Assembly (NCBI GenBank): GCA_034669505.1
Contig: JAXDNJ010000079.1
Coordinates: forward strand, 1 to 64,000
Source: JAFASC01 sp034669505
Lineage (GTDB): Bacteria; Pseudomonadota; Alphaproteobacteria; Rhizobiales; Beijerinckiaceae
Length of the DNA: 64,000 bases
Reading direction: 5' to 3'
Positions 25,867-35,063 of the stretch are shown one piece after another (the stretch's first letter is position 1; the number at the start of each line of letters is the position of its first letter). The notes under the pieces are model-generated. The model was given only the letters and a program-made list of their open reading frames with translations, did no database searches and had not been told where the DNA came from. Both the position numbers and the translations under genes were made by a program.

Positions 25867-26657
25867 CGCTTTCAGAACAGATGCGCGGCTCGCAAGCACA
25901 TGCTGCCGCGAGTGTCCCAGCGCTGGCTATAAAAGACATCGGCCATTTCTATCGGGCGCGCCGTGCGCTTGACGAGGTCAGCTTCGACGTGCGGCAGGGC
26001 GCGTTCGCTGTGCTCCTAGGCCTGAACGGCGCTGGCAAGACGACGCTGTTCTCGCTGATCACGCGGCTCTACGCGGCGCAACGCGGATCTATTTCCGTGC
26101 TCGCCTTCGATGTCGCGCGCCACCCGACGCAGGCCCTGAGCCGGCTCGGTGTCGTGTTTCAGGCGCGCACGCTCGATCTCGATCTCACCGTGATGCAAAA
26201 CCTGCTCTACCACGCGTCCCTGCACGGCATTGGCGGACACGAGGGCAGAGAGCTCGCCGCGCAGACGCTGGCGCGCACCGAAATGCGCGAGCGGGCGCAC
26301 GACAAAGCCCGCGTCCTCTCAGGCGGGCAGATGCGCCGCATCGAAATCGCCCGCGCGCTTCTGCACCGGCCCTCGCTTTTGCTCCTCGACGAGCCAACCG
26401 TCGGGCTCGACGTGAATGCGCGCAAAGGCATCATCAGATATGTGCGCGAGCTCGTCGCCGACGAGAATATCGGCGTCCTATGGACGACGCATCTGATCGA
26501 CGAGGTCGACGCGAGCGACGATCTCATCGTCCTGCATCGCGGACGCGTGCTCGCCAACGGAATTGCCGGTGATCTCGTAGCGAGCGCCGGGGCGGCGAAT
26601 GTGGGCGAAGCCTTCGAGCGCATCATCGCCGCCGCGCCGGACGAGGTCGAGACGTGA
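25863..26657 (+). CDS. PQQ-dependent alcohol catabolism ABC transporter, ATPase
   Basis: From the ATG at 25863 (overlapping the propeller stop, ATGA) the protein has 264 residues. It contains Walker A LGLNGAGKTTLF, the signature VLSGGQMRRIEIARAL, Walker B LLLLDEPTVGLD and the switch histidine in LWTTHLI. It belongs to the PQQ-linked subset of drug/lipid-type ABC-2 ATPases (PedC neighbourhood in Pseudomonas). It should power the permease encoded immediately after it. An earlier start at 25839 is possible but uncoupled. Confidence 0.92.
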   Translation: MTLSEQMRGSQAHAAASVPALAIKDIGHFYRARRALDEVSFDVRQGAFAVLLGLNGAGKTTLFSLITRLYAAQRGSISVLAFDVARHPTQALSRLGVVFQARTLDLDLTVMQNLLYHASLHGIGGHEGRELAAQTLARTEMRERAHDKARVLSGGQMRRIEIARALLHRPSLLLLDEPTVGLDVNARKGIIRYVRELVADENIGVLWTTHLIDEVDASDDLIVLHRGRVLANGIAGDLVASAGAANVGEAFERIIAAAPDEVET

Positions 26658-27505
26658 GGACGTCTTTGGCCGCGCGACGAAGCGACTCGACCCGTTCTCA
26701 TTTCGGCCTGCGGGATTACGCGGTCTGTCTCGCCGGCATCGTCTGGCGCGAGGGTCTGCGCTTTCTGCATCAGCGCGAGCGCTTCGTCTCCGCGCTGGTG
26801 CGTCCGCTCGTCTGGCTGTTCATCTTCGCCGCCGGCTTCCGCCAGGTGCTCGGCGTCTCGATCGTTCCCCCTTACGAGACCTACGTTCTCTACGAAGTCT
26901 ACATCACGCCCGGCCTGATCGCGATGATCCAGCTCTTCAACGGCATGCAATCGTCGCTATCGATGGTCTACGACCGCGAGATGGGCAACATGCGCACGCT
27001 CCTGGTCAGCCCGATGCCGCGCTGGTTCCTGCTCGCATCGAAGCTGATCGCGGGCACGGCGGTGTCGCTCCTGCAGGTCTACGCTTATCTCATCATCGCC
27101 TATTTCTGGGAAATCGAGCCGCCGACCTTTTGGGGTTATCTCACCGTGCTGCCCGCGCTCATCCTCGTCGGGCTGATGCTCGGCTCGTTCGGTCTGCTTC
27201 TCTCGTCGCTGATTAAGCAGCTCGAAAATTTCGCCGGCGTCATGAATTTCGTCATCTTCCCGATGTTCTTCGCCTCCTCTGCACTTTATCCGCTGTGGCG
27301 CGTGCAGGAATCGAGCCCTTGGCTTTACTATGTGTGCCAAGCAAACCCGTTCACCCATGCGGTCGAACTGATCCGCTTTGCCTTCTACCACCAGCTCAAT
27401 CCGCAGGCGCTAGCAATCGTTGTGGGTTGCGGTATCGCCTTCATGGCCGGCGCGGTCCTCGCCTACAATCCGGCGGTCGGGCTGTCGCTGCGCCGCGGCG
27501 CGTGA
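26654..27505 (+). CDS. PQQ-dependent alcohol catabolism ABC transporter, permease
   Basis: The 283-residue ABC-2 type permease starts at a GTG overlapping the ATPase stop. It shows six hydrophobic segments, including VRPLVWLFIFAAGFRQVLG, LITGLIAMIQLF-like and NFVIFPMFFASSALYP, and the ABC-2 cytosolic motif REMGNMRTLLVSPMPRWFLL. It matches the permease (TIGR03861, PedC-like) found with PQQ-alcohol oxidation in pseudomonads. The transported compound is not known. No PQQ dehydrogenase, cytochrome c or pqq synthesis gene is adjacent in this window. Confidence 0.9.
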   Translation: MRTSLAARRSDSTRSHFGLRDYAVCLAGIVWREGLRFLHQRERFVSALVRPLVWLFIFAAGFRQVLGVSIVPPYETYVLYEVYITPGLIAMIQLFNGMQSSLSMVYDREMGNMRTLLVSPMPRWFLLASKLIAGTAVSLLQVYAYLIIAYFWEIEPPTFWGYLTVLPALILVGLMLGSFGLLLSSLIKQLENFAGVMNFVIFPMFFASSALYPLWRVQESSPWLYYVCQANPFTHAVELIRFAFYHQLNPQALAIVVGCGIAFMAGAVLAYNPAVGLSLRRGA

Positions 27506-27567
27506 ACCATCTCGTGCGGCGCGCCCGCGGGTGTTAATGTCGGCCCGGATCAGGAGGGCACGCGCTG

Positions 27568-29181
27568 GTGTCACGGCTTGAGGAAGCACGAAGCGTTCTA
27601 CGCGACCGCTTCGGCCACGACGATTTCCGGCCCGGTCAGGCCGAGATCATCGCCGCCATTCTCGACGGCCGCGATATTCTCGCGATCCTGCCCACAGGCT
27701 CCGGTAAATCGCTGCTGTATCAGCTGCCCGCGCTGCTACTGCCATCGCTTACCCTTGTCGTCTCGCCGCTCGTCTCGTTGATGCGCGATCAGGTGCATCA
27801 TCTCGTGGCGCTCGGCATTCCCGCCGCGACATTGCACTCAGCGGCCGAGCCGCACGAAACAGCGGAGGTTCTGGCGCGCCTGAGACACGGCAGCATAAAG
27901 CTTCTCTATGTTGCGCCGGAGCGCTTGGACCAGCCGGCAATGATCGCGGCGTTGCGCGCCGCGCATGCGCAGATCATGGCAGTCGACGAAGCCCACTGCA
28001 TCGCGCATTGGGGACACGAGTTCCGCCCCGAATATCGGGGGTTACGCAAAGCCGCGGCCGCGATCGGCGTCCGACAGATCGTCGCGGTGACGGCGACCGC
28101 AGCCCCGCCGACGCGTGCCGAAATTGTTGAGAACCTATTTGCCTCGCCGCCCACTGTTTTTACCGGCTCGTTCGAGCGGTCGAATTTGTCGCATCGCGTC
28201 GAGCGGCGCCGCAACGGCGTGGGACAAATCCATCGCTTCCTCGGTGCGCATATCGGTCAGTGCGGCATCCTCTATTGCGCAACCCGGGAAAAGACCGATC
28301 GTCTCGCGCTGCAGTTGCGTGACGCCGGATTCAAGACGCTCGCCTATCATGCCGGTCTCGACGGCGGCACGCGCCATGCGCATCAGGATGAATTCGTGTC
28401 TGATAAAGGCGTCGTGATGGTGGCGACGATCGCCTTCGGCATGGGCATCGACAAAGCCGACGTGCGTTTCATCTGCCACGTCGATCTGCCCTCGTCGATG
28501 GAGACTTACTATCAGGAGACCGGGCGTGCCGGCCGCGATGGTCTGCCGGCGCAGACGCTGCTCTTATACGGGCCGCGCGATTTCGACGCGCGTCGGCTGC
28601 AACTCGCGAGCATCGCGGACCCGGATCGGCAGCATGAGGCTGCAACGAAGCTGGCGTTGCTCGAACAATTCTGCCGCGCGCCATTGTGCCGGCAGCAGAT
28701 GCTTCTGCGTGCGCTCGGCGACGACGCGGTCCCTTGCGGTAAATGCGACAATTGCCGCAAGGGATTTGTGCAGCTGCGCAGGGCCGCACGATTACCAATG
28801 GCAGGTGCTGCATACGTGCGCGCGCAGACCGAAAGGCTAATCGCATCCGTTGTTGAGGCGCGCAGGCCGGCAGAGGATGGTTTTTCGGATACACACACCG
28901 ACCCCGGCATCAACCGCAATAATCTGCCCGAACGCCTAGCGCTGACGGTCGCGCAGCAAAGAGCGCTTCTGCGGATGAAGTCCGCCCGTCTGTCGATCGC
29001 GCGCAGGCGGCGATGCGCTCCGCCGAGCGTCGCGCCGGACGCGGCCTTGCATGATGTGGCGCTCGCCAATGCGACTTCGGTAAGCGAGATACGCGCTGCG
29101 CTCGCGCGTCATCAGATCGGAGATGAAGGGCTGGCAACCCTTTTCGCAGAGATTCTCCACCACGAACTGCAAAATGTCTGA
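27568..29181 (+). CDS. RecQ-type ATP-dependent DNA helicase (short form)
   Basis: The 537-residue protein has helicase motif I PTGSGKS (residues 42-48), DEAH at 140-143, TATAAPPTRAEI, FGMGIDKADVRFICH and QETGRAGRDG, the RecQ set. A zinc-binding RQC-like segment follows (CRAPLCRQQ, CGKCDNC). The C-terminal part is short and no clear HRDC domain is seen, unlike full-length RecQ of about 600 residues. Many Hyphomicrobiales carry this shorter second RecQ. GTG start preceded by CAGGAGGG. Role: unwinding of recombination or repair intermediates. Confidence 0.9.
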   Translation: MSRLEEARSVLRDRFGHDDFRPGQAEIIAAILDGRDILAILPTGSGKSLLYQLPALLLPSLTLVVSPLVSLMRDQVHHLVALGIPAATLHSAAEPHETAEVLARLRHGSIKLLYVAPERLDQPAMIAALRAAHAQIMAVDEAHCIAHWGHEFRPEYRGLRKAAAAIGVRQIVAVTATAAPPTRAEIVENLFASPPTVFTGSFERSNLSHRVERRRNGVGQIHRFLGAHIGQCGILYCATREKTDRLALQLRDAGFKTLAYHAGLDGGTRHAHQDEFVSDKGVVMVATIAFGMGIDKADVRFICHVDLPSSMETYYQETGRAGRDGLPAQTLLLYGPRDFDARRLQLASIADPDRQHEAATKLALLEQFCRAPLCRQQMLLRALGDDAVPCGKCDNCRKGFVQLRRAARLPMAGAAYVRAQTERLIASVVEARRPAEDGFSDTHTDPGINRNNLPERLALTVAQQRALLRMKSARLSIARRRRCAPPSVAPDAALHDVALANATSVSEIRAALARHQIGDEGLATLFAEILHHELQNV

Positions 29182-29199
29182 GTTACAGAGAGCCTTGGC

Positions 29200-30357
29200 T
29201 TGGGACCGCTAAACGGACTGACGATTATCGAGATGGCGGGCATCGGTCCCGGCCCGTTCTGCGCGATGCTGTTGGCCGACATGGGCGCCGACGTGATCCG
29301 CATCGATCGCATCGGCGGCAGCGACCTTGGCGTACCAACAACGAAGAGCACGGATTTCGTCGCCCGCAATCGCCGTTCCGTCGCAGTCGACTTGAAGCAG
29401 CCGCAAGCAATCGAGATTGCTCTGAAGCTGATCGAGCGTGCGGATGCGCTCATCGAAGGCTTTCGTCCAGGGGTCATGGAGCGGCTCGGCCTCGGGCCCG
29501 ACATTTGCCTGAAGCGCAACCCGCGGCTCGTCTACGGCCGCATGACCGGGTTCGGCCAGGAGGGGCCGCTGTCGCAAGCGGCTGGACACGACATCAATTA
29601 CATTGCGCTGACCGGCGCGCTGGCGAGCATCGGCGAGCGCGGACGCAAGCCCGTGCCGCCGCTCAATCTGATCGGCGATTATGGCGGCGGATCGCTTTAT
29701 CTCGCGATCGGAATCCTGGCGGGCGTGATCCGTGCACGCGCAACCGGACAAGGCGATGTCGTCGATGCCGCGATGGTCGACGGCGCGGCGTCGCTGATGA
29801 CCATCTTCTACAGTTTGAAAGCTTCGGACCGCTGGCATTGCGAGCGCGGCGACAACATCCTCGATGGCGGCGCGCCGTGGTATGATACATATGAGACGCG
29901 GGACGGACTCTATCTCGCGGTTGGCGCGATCGAAGCAAAGTTTTTCCAGGAGCTGGCGCGGCGCATCGGCCTCGATGAGGAAGATGTCAAACGCCAGCAC
30001 GATCGTGAACACTGGCCGGCGCTGCGCGGGAAGATGGCGGCAATTTTCAAGATCCGCACTCGCGCCGAATGGTGCAGGGTTCTTGAAGGCACCGATTCCT
30101 GCGTGACGCCGGTGCTCACGTTAGAGGAAGCGCCGGAGCATCCGCACATGATTGCGCGCCATACGTTCGATCGCACAGGGGGCCATTCGCGTCCCGCCGC
30201 CGCGCCGCGTTTTCGCGAGGCCGACACGGCAAATAGCGGCGCCGCACCGAATGAGGGGACTGAGACCCATGCCGTTCTGAGCCAATGCGGGTTATCAAGG
30301 GAGGAAATCCGTTCACTCCACCGGTCAGGGATCGTTGGCGGGCTTATCAAAAGTTAA
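29200..30357 (+). CDS. CaiB/BaiF CoA-transferase family protein (alpha-methylacyl-CoA racemase-like)
   Basis: The 385-residue protein reads MGPLNGLTIIEMAGIGPGPF, the usual start of the racemase branch of class III CoA-transferases, from a TTG codon. Other family marks: DMGADVIRID, AQAAGHDINY-like, GDYGGGSLYLAIGILAG and the catalytic aspartate in GDVVDAAMVDG. The enzymes move CoA between acids or racemise 2-methylacyl-CoAs. The substrate is not clear. It starts 18 bp after recQ, so the two may be co-transcribed. Confidence 0.88.
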   Translation: MGPLNGLTIIEMAGIGPGPFCAMLLADMGADVIRIDRIGGSDLGVPTTKSTDFVARNRRSVAVDLKQPQAIEIALKLIERADALIEGFRPGVMERLGLGPDICLKRNPRLVYGRMTGFGQEGPLSQAAGHDINYIALTGALASIGERGRKPVPPLNLIGDYGGGSLYLAIGILAGVIRARATGQGDVVDAAMVDGAASLMTIFYSLKASDRWHCERGDNILDGGAPWYDTYETRDGLYLAVGAIEAKFFQELARRIGLDEEDVKRQHDREHWPALRGKMAAIFKIRTRAEWCRVLEGTDSCVTPVLTLEEAPEHPHMIARHTFDRTGGHSRPAAAPRFREADTANSGAAPNEGTETHAVLSQCGLSREEIRSLHRSGIVGGLIKS

Positions 30358-30516
30358 AGATTAGCCTGCAAGCGCGAGCTAGACCGGAACCTTTGTAGAT
30401 GCTGACCGTTTGGGGATGGGCAGCATTCCTGGTATCTATCAGTATTCAATAACAAATTTGCTCCAACTTCGAAACCTTGCGGATGAGGTGGGATGCACGC
30501 GCTGAATGGGCGAATT

Positions 30517-30544
30517 CGAGACGAAGCGGAACCGCTTCGTCTCG
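30517..30544. promoter_or_regulatory. Strong hairpin before the glycan cluster
   Basis: CGAGACGAAGCGG and CCGCTTCGTCTCG are a perfect 13-bp inverted repeat separated by only two bases. It lies in a 250-bp gene-free gap between the CoA-transferase gene and the first cluster gene, 64 bp before that start. It could be an operator, a terminator for the upstream gene, or an mRNA leader hairpin. No T-run follows. Confidence 0.6.
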
Positions 30545-30607
30545 GCCAAGTTGGCTGCAAGGGCAGCCCCGAATTAACATTTGTTATAAGCTCCGCTCGG
30601 CCCTACC

Positions 30608-31720
30608 ATGAGTGAGACCATCCTCGTCACCGGCGGCGCGGGATTCATCGGTCGCCAGGTGGTAAAAGAGGCCCTTCAGCGCGGCAATGGCGTTCGCGTT
30701 CTCGATTCCTTCGTCGAACAAGTTCACGGGCGCGAGCCTGCAAAGCAGGACATCTGGAAAGATGTCGAGCTTCTCATCGGCGATGTGCGTGATGCCGACC
30801 GTCTGGCGCGCGCGCTTTCAGGCGTGGATGCGGTCATCCACCTCGCAGCAGAGGTCGGGGTCGGCCAGAGCATGTATGAGATCGAGCGCTATGTCGGCGG
30901 CAACGATCTCGCGACCGCTGCTCTCTTTCAGGCGCTGATCGATCGTCCGGTGCGCCGTGTCGTCACCGCGTCGTCGATGAGCATTTACGGCGAAGGGCTG
31001 TACCGCACCGAAAGCGGCGACGTCGTCGAAGACGCCGAACGCGGCACGCGGCGCGCCGGTCAATCCTATGATCCGCTCGATCGCAACGGCCGGCCGCTGT
31101 TTGCCGTGCCGACGCCGGAATGGAAACGCCCGGCACTGACATCCGTCTATGCATTGACTAAGTATGTGCAGGAACGCCTGACGCTCACCGTTGCGCCGGC
31201 GTACGGCATCGAAGCCGCCGCATTGCGGCTCTTCAACGTCTACGGCCCGGGCCAGGCGCTCTCCAACCCTTATACCGGCGTGCTCGCCATTTTCGCGTCG
31301 CGCCTGTTGAACGGCGAGCGTCCGATGGTTTTTGAGGACGGTCAGCAGCGCCGCGATTTCGTGCATGTGAAGGATGTCGGGCGCGCATTCCTGATCGCGC
31401 TCCAGCATCCTGGCGCCGTCGGCAAAGTGTTCAACATCGGCAGCGGCCGATCGCAAACGGTTGAAGACGTGGCGATCGGTCTGGCCCAGGCCATGAACCG
31501 CGACAACCTCGTTCCTGAAATGACGGGAAAGCTGCGTACCGGGGATATCAGGCATTGCTTTGCTGCGGTCGGCAAGGCCGAGCAGGAACTCGGCTTCGTC
31601 CCCGAGCAGGATTTTGCTGCCGGCCTCGCCGAGCTCGCGGATTGGGTTGCCAAACAGACGGCGCACGATCGCGTCGATCAGGCGCGCCATGAACTTGAAG
31701 CGAGAGGACTTGTCGCGTGA
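30608..31720 (+). CDS. NAD-dependent sugar-nucleotide epimerase/dehydratase
   Basis: The 370-residue extended SDR starts MSETILVTGG with the NAD-binding TGGAGFIG at residues 8-15. It retains a substrate-side VTASSMSIYGEG segment and the YALTKYVQE active-site Tyr-Lys pair. Nearest recognisable type is the dTDP-rhamnose or UDP-sugar 4-epimerase group. First gene of the cluster; it overlaps the next epimerase by 4 bp (GTGA). It should supply an activated sugar for the glycosyltransferases behind it; the sugar cannot be named from sequence. Confidence 0.85.
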   Translation: MSETILVTGGAGFIGRQVVKEALQRGNGVRVLDSFVEQVHGREPAKQDIWKDVELLIGDVRDADRLARALSGVDAVIHLAAEVGVGQSMYEIERYVGGNDLATAALFQALIDRPVRRVVTASSMSIYGEGLYRTESGDVVEDAERGTRRAGQSYDPLDRNGRPLFAVPTPEWKRPALTSVYALTKYVQERLTLTVAPAYGIEAAALRLFNVYGPGQALSNPYTGVLAIFASRLLNGERPMVFEDGQQRRDFVHVKDVGRAFLIALQHPGAVGKVFNIGSGRSQTVEDVAIGLAQAMNRDNLVPEMTGKLRTGDIRHCFAAVGKAEQELGFVPEQDFAAGLAELADWVAKQTAHDRVDQARHELEARGLVA

Positions 31721-32805
31721 CTCCTGCCGCGCCATCGCTGCTTAGCACGCGCCCCGTTCTCGTCACCGGAGGGGCCGGCTTTATCGGCGTCAACCTTGCC
31801 GACCGGTTGGCGCGCGAAGGTTATTCCGTGCTGATCTTCGATTCGCTCGCGCGTCCGGGCGTCGAATCGAATCTCGAATGGCTGAAGAGTAGTCACTCAG
31901 ACAAGATATCGTTCGCTTGCTGCGATGTGAGAGATCGTGCAGCGCTGGGGGAAGCGGTCCGCGATTGCCGGGCCGTTTTCCATTTTGCGGCGCAGGTTGC
32001 AGTGACGACCAGCCTCGTCGAGCCGCGTTTTGACTTCGACGTGAATGTCGGCGGCACGATTTCGCTTCTGGAAGCCCTGCGCGTCAACAATCCGCGGACG
32101 CCGATGCTCTTTGCCAGCACCAACAAAGTCTATGGCGATCTGGGCGACGTCGCGCTCGAACGCGATGGCGACCGTTATTTGCCGAGCGATCCAGGCCTGC
32201 GCGCGCACGGAATCCACGAGCGTCGGCCTCTCGACTTCCACACGCCTTACGGCTGCTCCAAAGGGGCCGCGGATCAGTATGTCCTCGATTACGCCCGCAG
32301 TTTCGGTTTGCGAACCGCGGTGCTGCGCATGAGCTGCATCTACGGCCCCCATCAGATGGGGACCGAAGATCAGGGCTGGGTCGCGCATTTCGTCTATCGC
32401 GCGCTCGCGGAGGAGCAGATCGCGATCTATGGTGACGGATGTCAGGTCCGCGACGTGTTGCATGTGTCCGACGCGATCGAAGCCTATCTCGCGGCATGGC
32501 GGAATATCGGCCGTGTCGCCGGACGCGCGTTCAATCTCGGCGGCGGTCCCGCCAATGCGGTCAGCCTGAAGCGCATTCTGCGCTTTATCGAGTCGAGACT
32601 CGACCGGCCCGTGAATATCGAGTTCGCGGATTGGCGCGCCGGCGACCAGCGTTATTACGTCAGCGATACGCGCGCGGTTATGGACGAACTGGAACTTCCT
32701 GCGCCCAAGGGTTGGGAACAGGGGGTCAGCGAACTGATCACATGGGTTTCCGAACGCAAGACGTCCGTTCGCAGAGGCGCGCGGACGGTCGGAGCGGTAT
32801 CATGA
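31717..32805 (+). CDS. NAD-dependent epimerase (CDP-paratose 2-epimerase-like)
   Basis: The 362-residue extended SDR has GGAGFIG at residues 18-24, FASTNKVYGDLGDVALER and the catalytic HTPYGCSKGAADQYV. The NKVYGD and YGCSKGAADQYV patterns are those of CDP-paratose/CDP-tyvelose 2-epimerases and close relatives. It presumably inverts C2 or C4 of a sugar nucleotide. GTG start coupled to the previous epimerase; 45 bp separate it from the next gene. Confidence 0.83.
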   Translation: MTPAAPSLLSTRPVLVTGGAGFIGVNLADRLAREGYSVLIFDSLARPGVESNLEWLKSSHSDKISFACCDVRDRAALGEAVRDCRAVFHFAAQVAVTTSLVEPRFDFDVNVGGTISLLEALRVNNPRTPMLFASTNKVYGDLGDVALERDGDRYLPSDPGLRAHGIHERRPLDFHTPYGCSKGAADQYVLDYARSFGLRTAVLRMSCIYGPHQMGTEDQGWVAHFVYRALAEEQIAIYGDGCQVRDVLHVSDAIEAYLAAWRNIGRVAGRAFNLGGGPANAVSLKRILRFIESRLDRPVNIEFADWRAGDQRYYVSDTRAVMDELELPAPKGWEQGVSELITWVSERKTSVRRGARTVGAVS

Positions 32806-32850
32806 AGGCGCACATGAAAGCGCGCGCCTGCGCGTATCAGATCAGGTCTC

Positions 32851-33954
32851 ATGCCTGACATCCGCCTCCTGATGACGGCAGATGCTGCGGGCGGCATCTG
32901 GACCTATGCGCTCGAGACCGCGCGTGCGCTGGCCGAGCGGGAAATTGCGACCACGCTCGCGGTTTTGGGCGACCGGCCGAGCGACTCGGCCCTCCATGAC
33001 GCGCAGTCCATTGCAGGACTCGAGGTGGAGCTAACCGGCTTGCCGCTCGACTGGACGGCAACGGAAACGTCAGAGGTTACGCATGCCGGCGAACAAATCG
33101 CGCACCTGGCGCGGCGGGCCGGCGCCGATCTTGTGCAACTCAACGCGCCAGCGCTCGCAGCAACGGCGTCGTTCCGAGTTCCTACGATCGGCGCATTGCA
33201 CTCCTGCGTCGGGACCTGGTGGGAGGCAGTGCACGGGCATGTCCCGTTGCCTGCCGATCTCGAATGGCGGGCGAAGCTGACGCGCGCAGGTCTAAGCCGC
33301 GTCGATATGACGATTGCGCCGTCGGCGGCGCTTGCACGGCAAGCGCAGCGGATTTACGCGCTGCCGAGCACGCCAATCGTTATTCACAATGGCAGATTAT
33401 CCCCCGCTGCCAAACGAGCCTCGACACGCGACATTTCCGTCCTGACCGCCGGGCGGCTTTGGGATCAGGGAAAAAATAGCGCCGCGCTCGATCGCGCGGC
33501 CAAGCATCTGCCGTTTAAGATTTGCGCCGCAGGCCCATTGCACGGTCCGAACGGCGCCTTGATCGAGTTCCAACGCCTCGACTGGCTCGGCGTGCTCGAT
33601 CCGCGGACCTTGAGAGATGTGATGGCGCGCGCGGCCGTGTTCGTCTCGACAGCGCTCTACGAACCTTTCGGCCTGGCGGTGCTTGAAGCGGCACAGGCAG
33701 GTTGCGCGCTCGTCCTCTCCGACATCTCAACCTTTCGAGAATTGTGGGATGGGGCGGCCTTGTTTGTCCCACCGTCGGATCCGCGCACCATCGCTGATGC
33801 GCTGGACCACATCACCGCGGATCACGGGCTGCGCACGCGCCTTGCCGCTGCTGCGGAACAGCGGGCCGCGCATTATACGATCGGCAAATCGGCCGATGCA
33901 CTCGCCGCGCTCATGCGCTCGCTTCTCGCCGAACCGCAGCTGCGTGCGTCATGA
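32851..33954 (+). CDS. GT4-type glycosyltransferase
   Basis: This 367-residue GT-B enzyme has an N-terminal acceptor domain (LMTADAAGGIWTYALETARAL) and a C-terminal donor-binding domain. The E-x7-E type motif is visible in YEPFGLAVLEAAQAGCALVLS, which binds the activated sugar's phosphate and ribose. Retaining transfer from a nucleotide sugar is expected. The next gene overlaps by 4 bp (ATGA). Acceptor and donor unknown. Confidence 0.85.
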   Translation: MPDIRLLMTADAAGGIWTYALETARALAEREIATTLAVLGDRPSDSALHDAQSIAGLEVELTGLPLDWTATETSEVTHAGEQIAHLARRAGADLVQLNAPALAATASFRVPTIGALHSCVGTWWEAVHGHVPLPADLEWRAKLTRAGLSRVDMTIAPSAALARQAQRIYALPSTPIVIHNGRLSPAAKRASTRDISVLTAGRLWDQGKNSAALDRAAKHLPFKICAAGPLHGPNGALIEFQRLDWLGVLDPRTLRDVMARAAVFVSTALYEPFGLAVLEAAQAGCALVLSDISTFRELWDGAALFVPPSDPRTIADALDHITADHGLRTRLAAAAEQRAAHYTIGKSADALAALMRSLLAEPQLRAS

Positions 33955-35063
33955 AGTTCGTCTACTTTACCCACTCGCTCGCGTCGTGCTGGAACCACGG
34001 TAACGCGCATTTCCTGCGCGGCGTGATCCGCGAGCTGATCGCCACCGGCCACGATGTTGCCATCTATGAGCCGGAGGGGAGTTGGAGTCTTAGCAATCTC
34101 TTGGCCGATGCGGGCGAACAGGCACTTGGCGCGTACAAAGCGGCCTATCCCGAACTCCACTCGCAGACCTATTCCCGCGACATCGACCTCGCGCGCGTGA
34201 CGCAGGGTGCCGACGCCGTCATCGTGCACGAATGGAACGAGGAATGGCTCGTCGCCGCGCTCGGCGGTCTGCGTAAAAGCCGCGCCGCATTCCGGCTGCT
34301 GTTTCACGACACGCATCATCGCGCCGTCAGCGATCCCGCGGCCATGCGGCGCTATGATCTCGACGGCTACGACGGCGTGCTCGCATTCGGCGAAGTGCTT
34401 GCGGATGTGTACCGCAAATGGGGCTGGGGCAATCGCGTCTTCGCCTGGCATGAGGCGGCCGATATCCGGCACTTCCATCCGCCGGCGCACGAAGTCGCGC
34501 GTCAGGGCATCGTCTGGATCGGCAATTGGGGCGATGGTGAGCGCTCCGCTGAATTGCAGGACTTCCTGTTCGGTCCGGCAAAGGCCGCGGGTTTACCGCT
34601 CGACATCTACGGCGTGCGTTTTCCCGCCGAGGCGGTCGATATCATCCGTGCCTCGGGTGCAAGATATCGCGGCTTTCTGCCGAATGCGCGTGCGCCGGAA
34701 GTGTTCGCGCGACATCTTGGAACCGTGCACGTCCCGCGCCGGTTTTACGTGACTGCGCTGCCCGGCATTCCAACGATCCGCGTCTTTGAAGCGCTTGCCT
34801 GCGGTATCCCGCTTATCTGCTCGCCCTGGGAGGATCGTGAGCATTTGTTTCGCCCCGGCAGAGACTATCTCGTGGCGAACGACCCGGCAGAGATGACCAA
34901 ACATCTGCGCGCGCTCGCGCACGATCCGGCGCTGCGCAACGAACTCGCGTCGAGCGGCCTCGAGACGATTCGCGCGCGGCATACATGCGCCCATCGGGTG
35001 AAAGAGCTTCTGGCCACTGTTGCCAATCTCACGGGCGCCCGCGAGCTGGAGGCAGTCGCATGA
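33951..35063 (+). CDS. CgeB-like glycosyltransferase (paralogue 1)
   Basis: The 370-residue protein opens MKFVYFTHSLASCWNHGNAH and ends with a donor domain reading PTIRVFEALACGIPLICSPWED. This is the CgeB/DUF3880-type GT-B family, also seen in spore-coat and maltosyl-type transferases. It is the most divergent of the four similar enzymes in this cluster. Overlaps the genes on both sides by 4 bp. Donor and acceptor unknown; a cytosolic location is expected, with no membrane segment. Confidence 0.82.
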   Translation: MKFVYFTHSLASCWNHGNAHFLRGVIRELIATGHDVAIYEPEGSWSLSNLLADAGEQALGAYKAAYPELHSQTYSRDIDLARVTQGADAVIVHEWNEEWLVAALGGLRKSRAAFRLLFHDTHHRAVSDPAAMRRYDLDGYDGVLAFGEVLADVYRKWGWGNRVFAWHEAADIRHFHPPAHEVARQGIVWIGNWGDGERSAELQDFLFGPAKAAGLPLDIYGVRFPAEAVDIIRASGARYRGFLPNARAPEVFARHLGTVHVPRRFYVTALPGIPTIRVFEALACGIPLICSPWEDREHLFRPGRDYLVANDPAEMTKHLRALAHDPALRNELASSGLETIRARHTCAHRVKELLATVANLTGARELEAVA

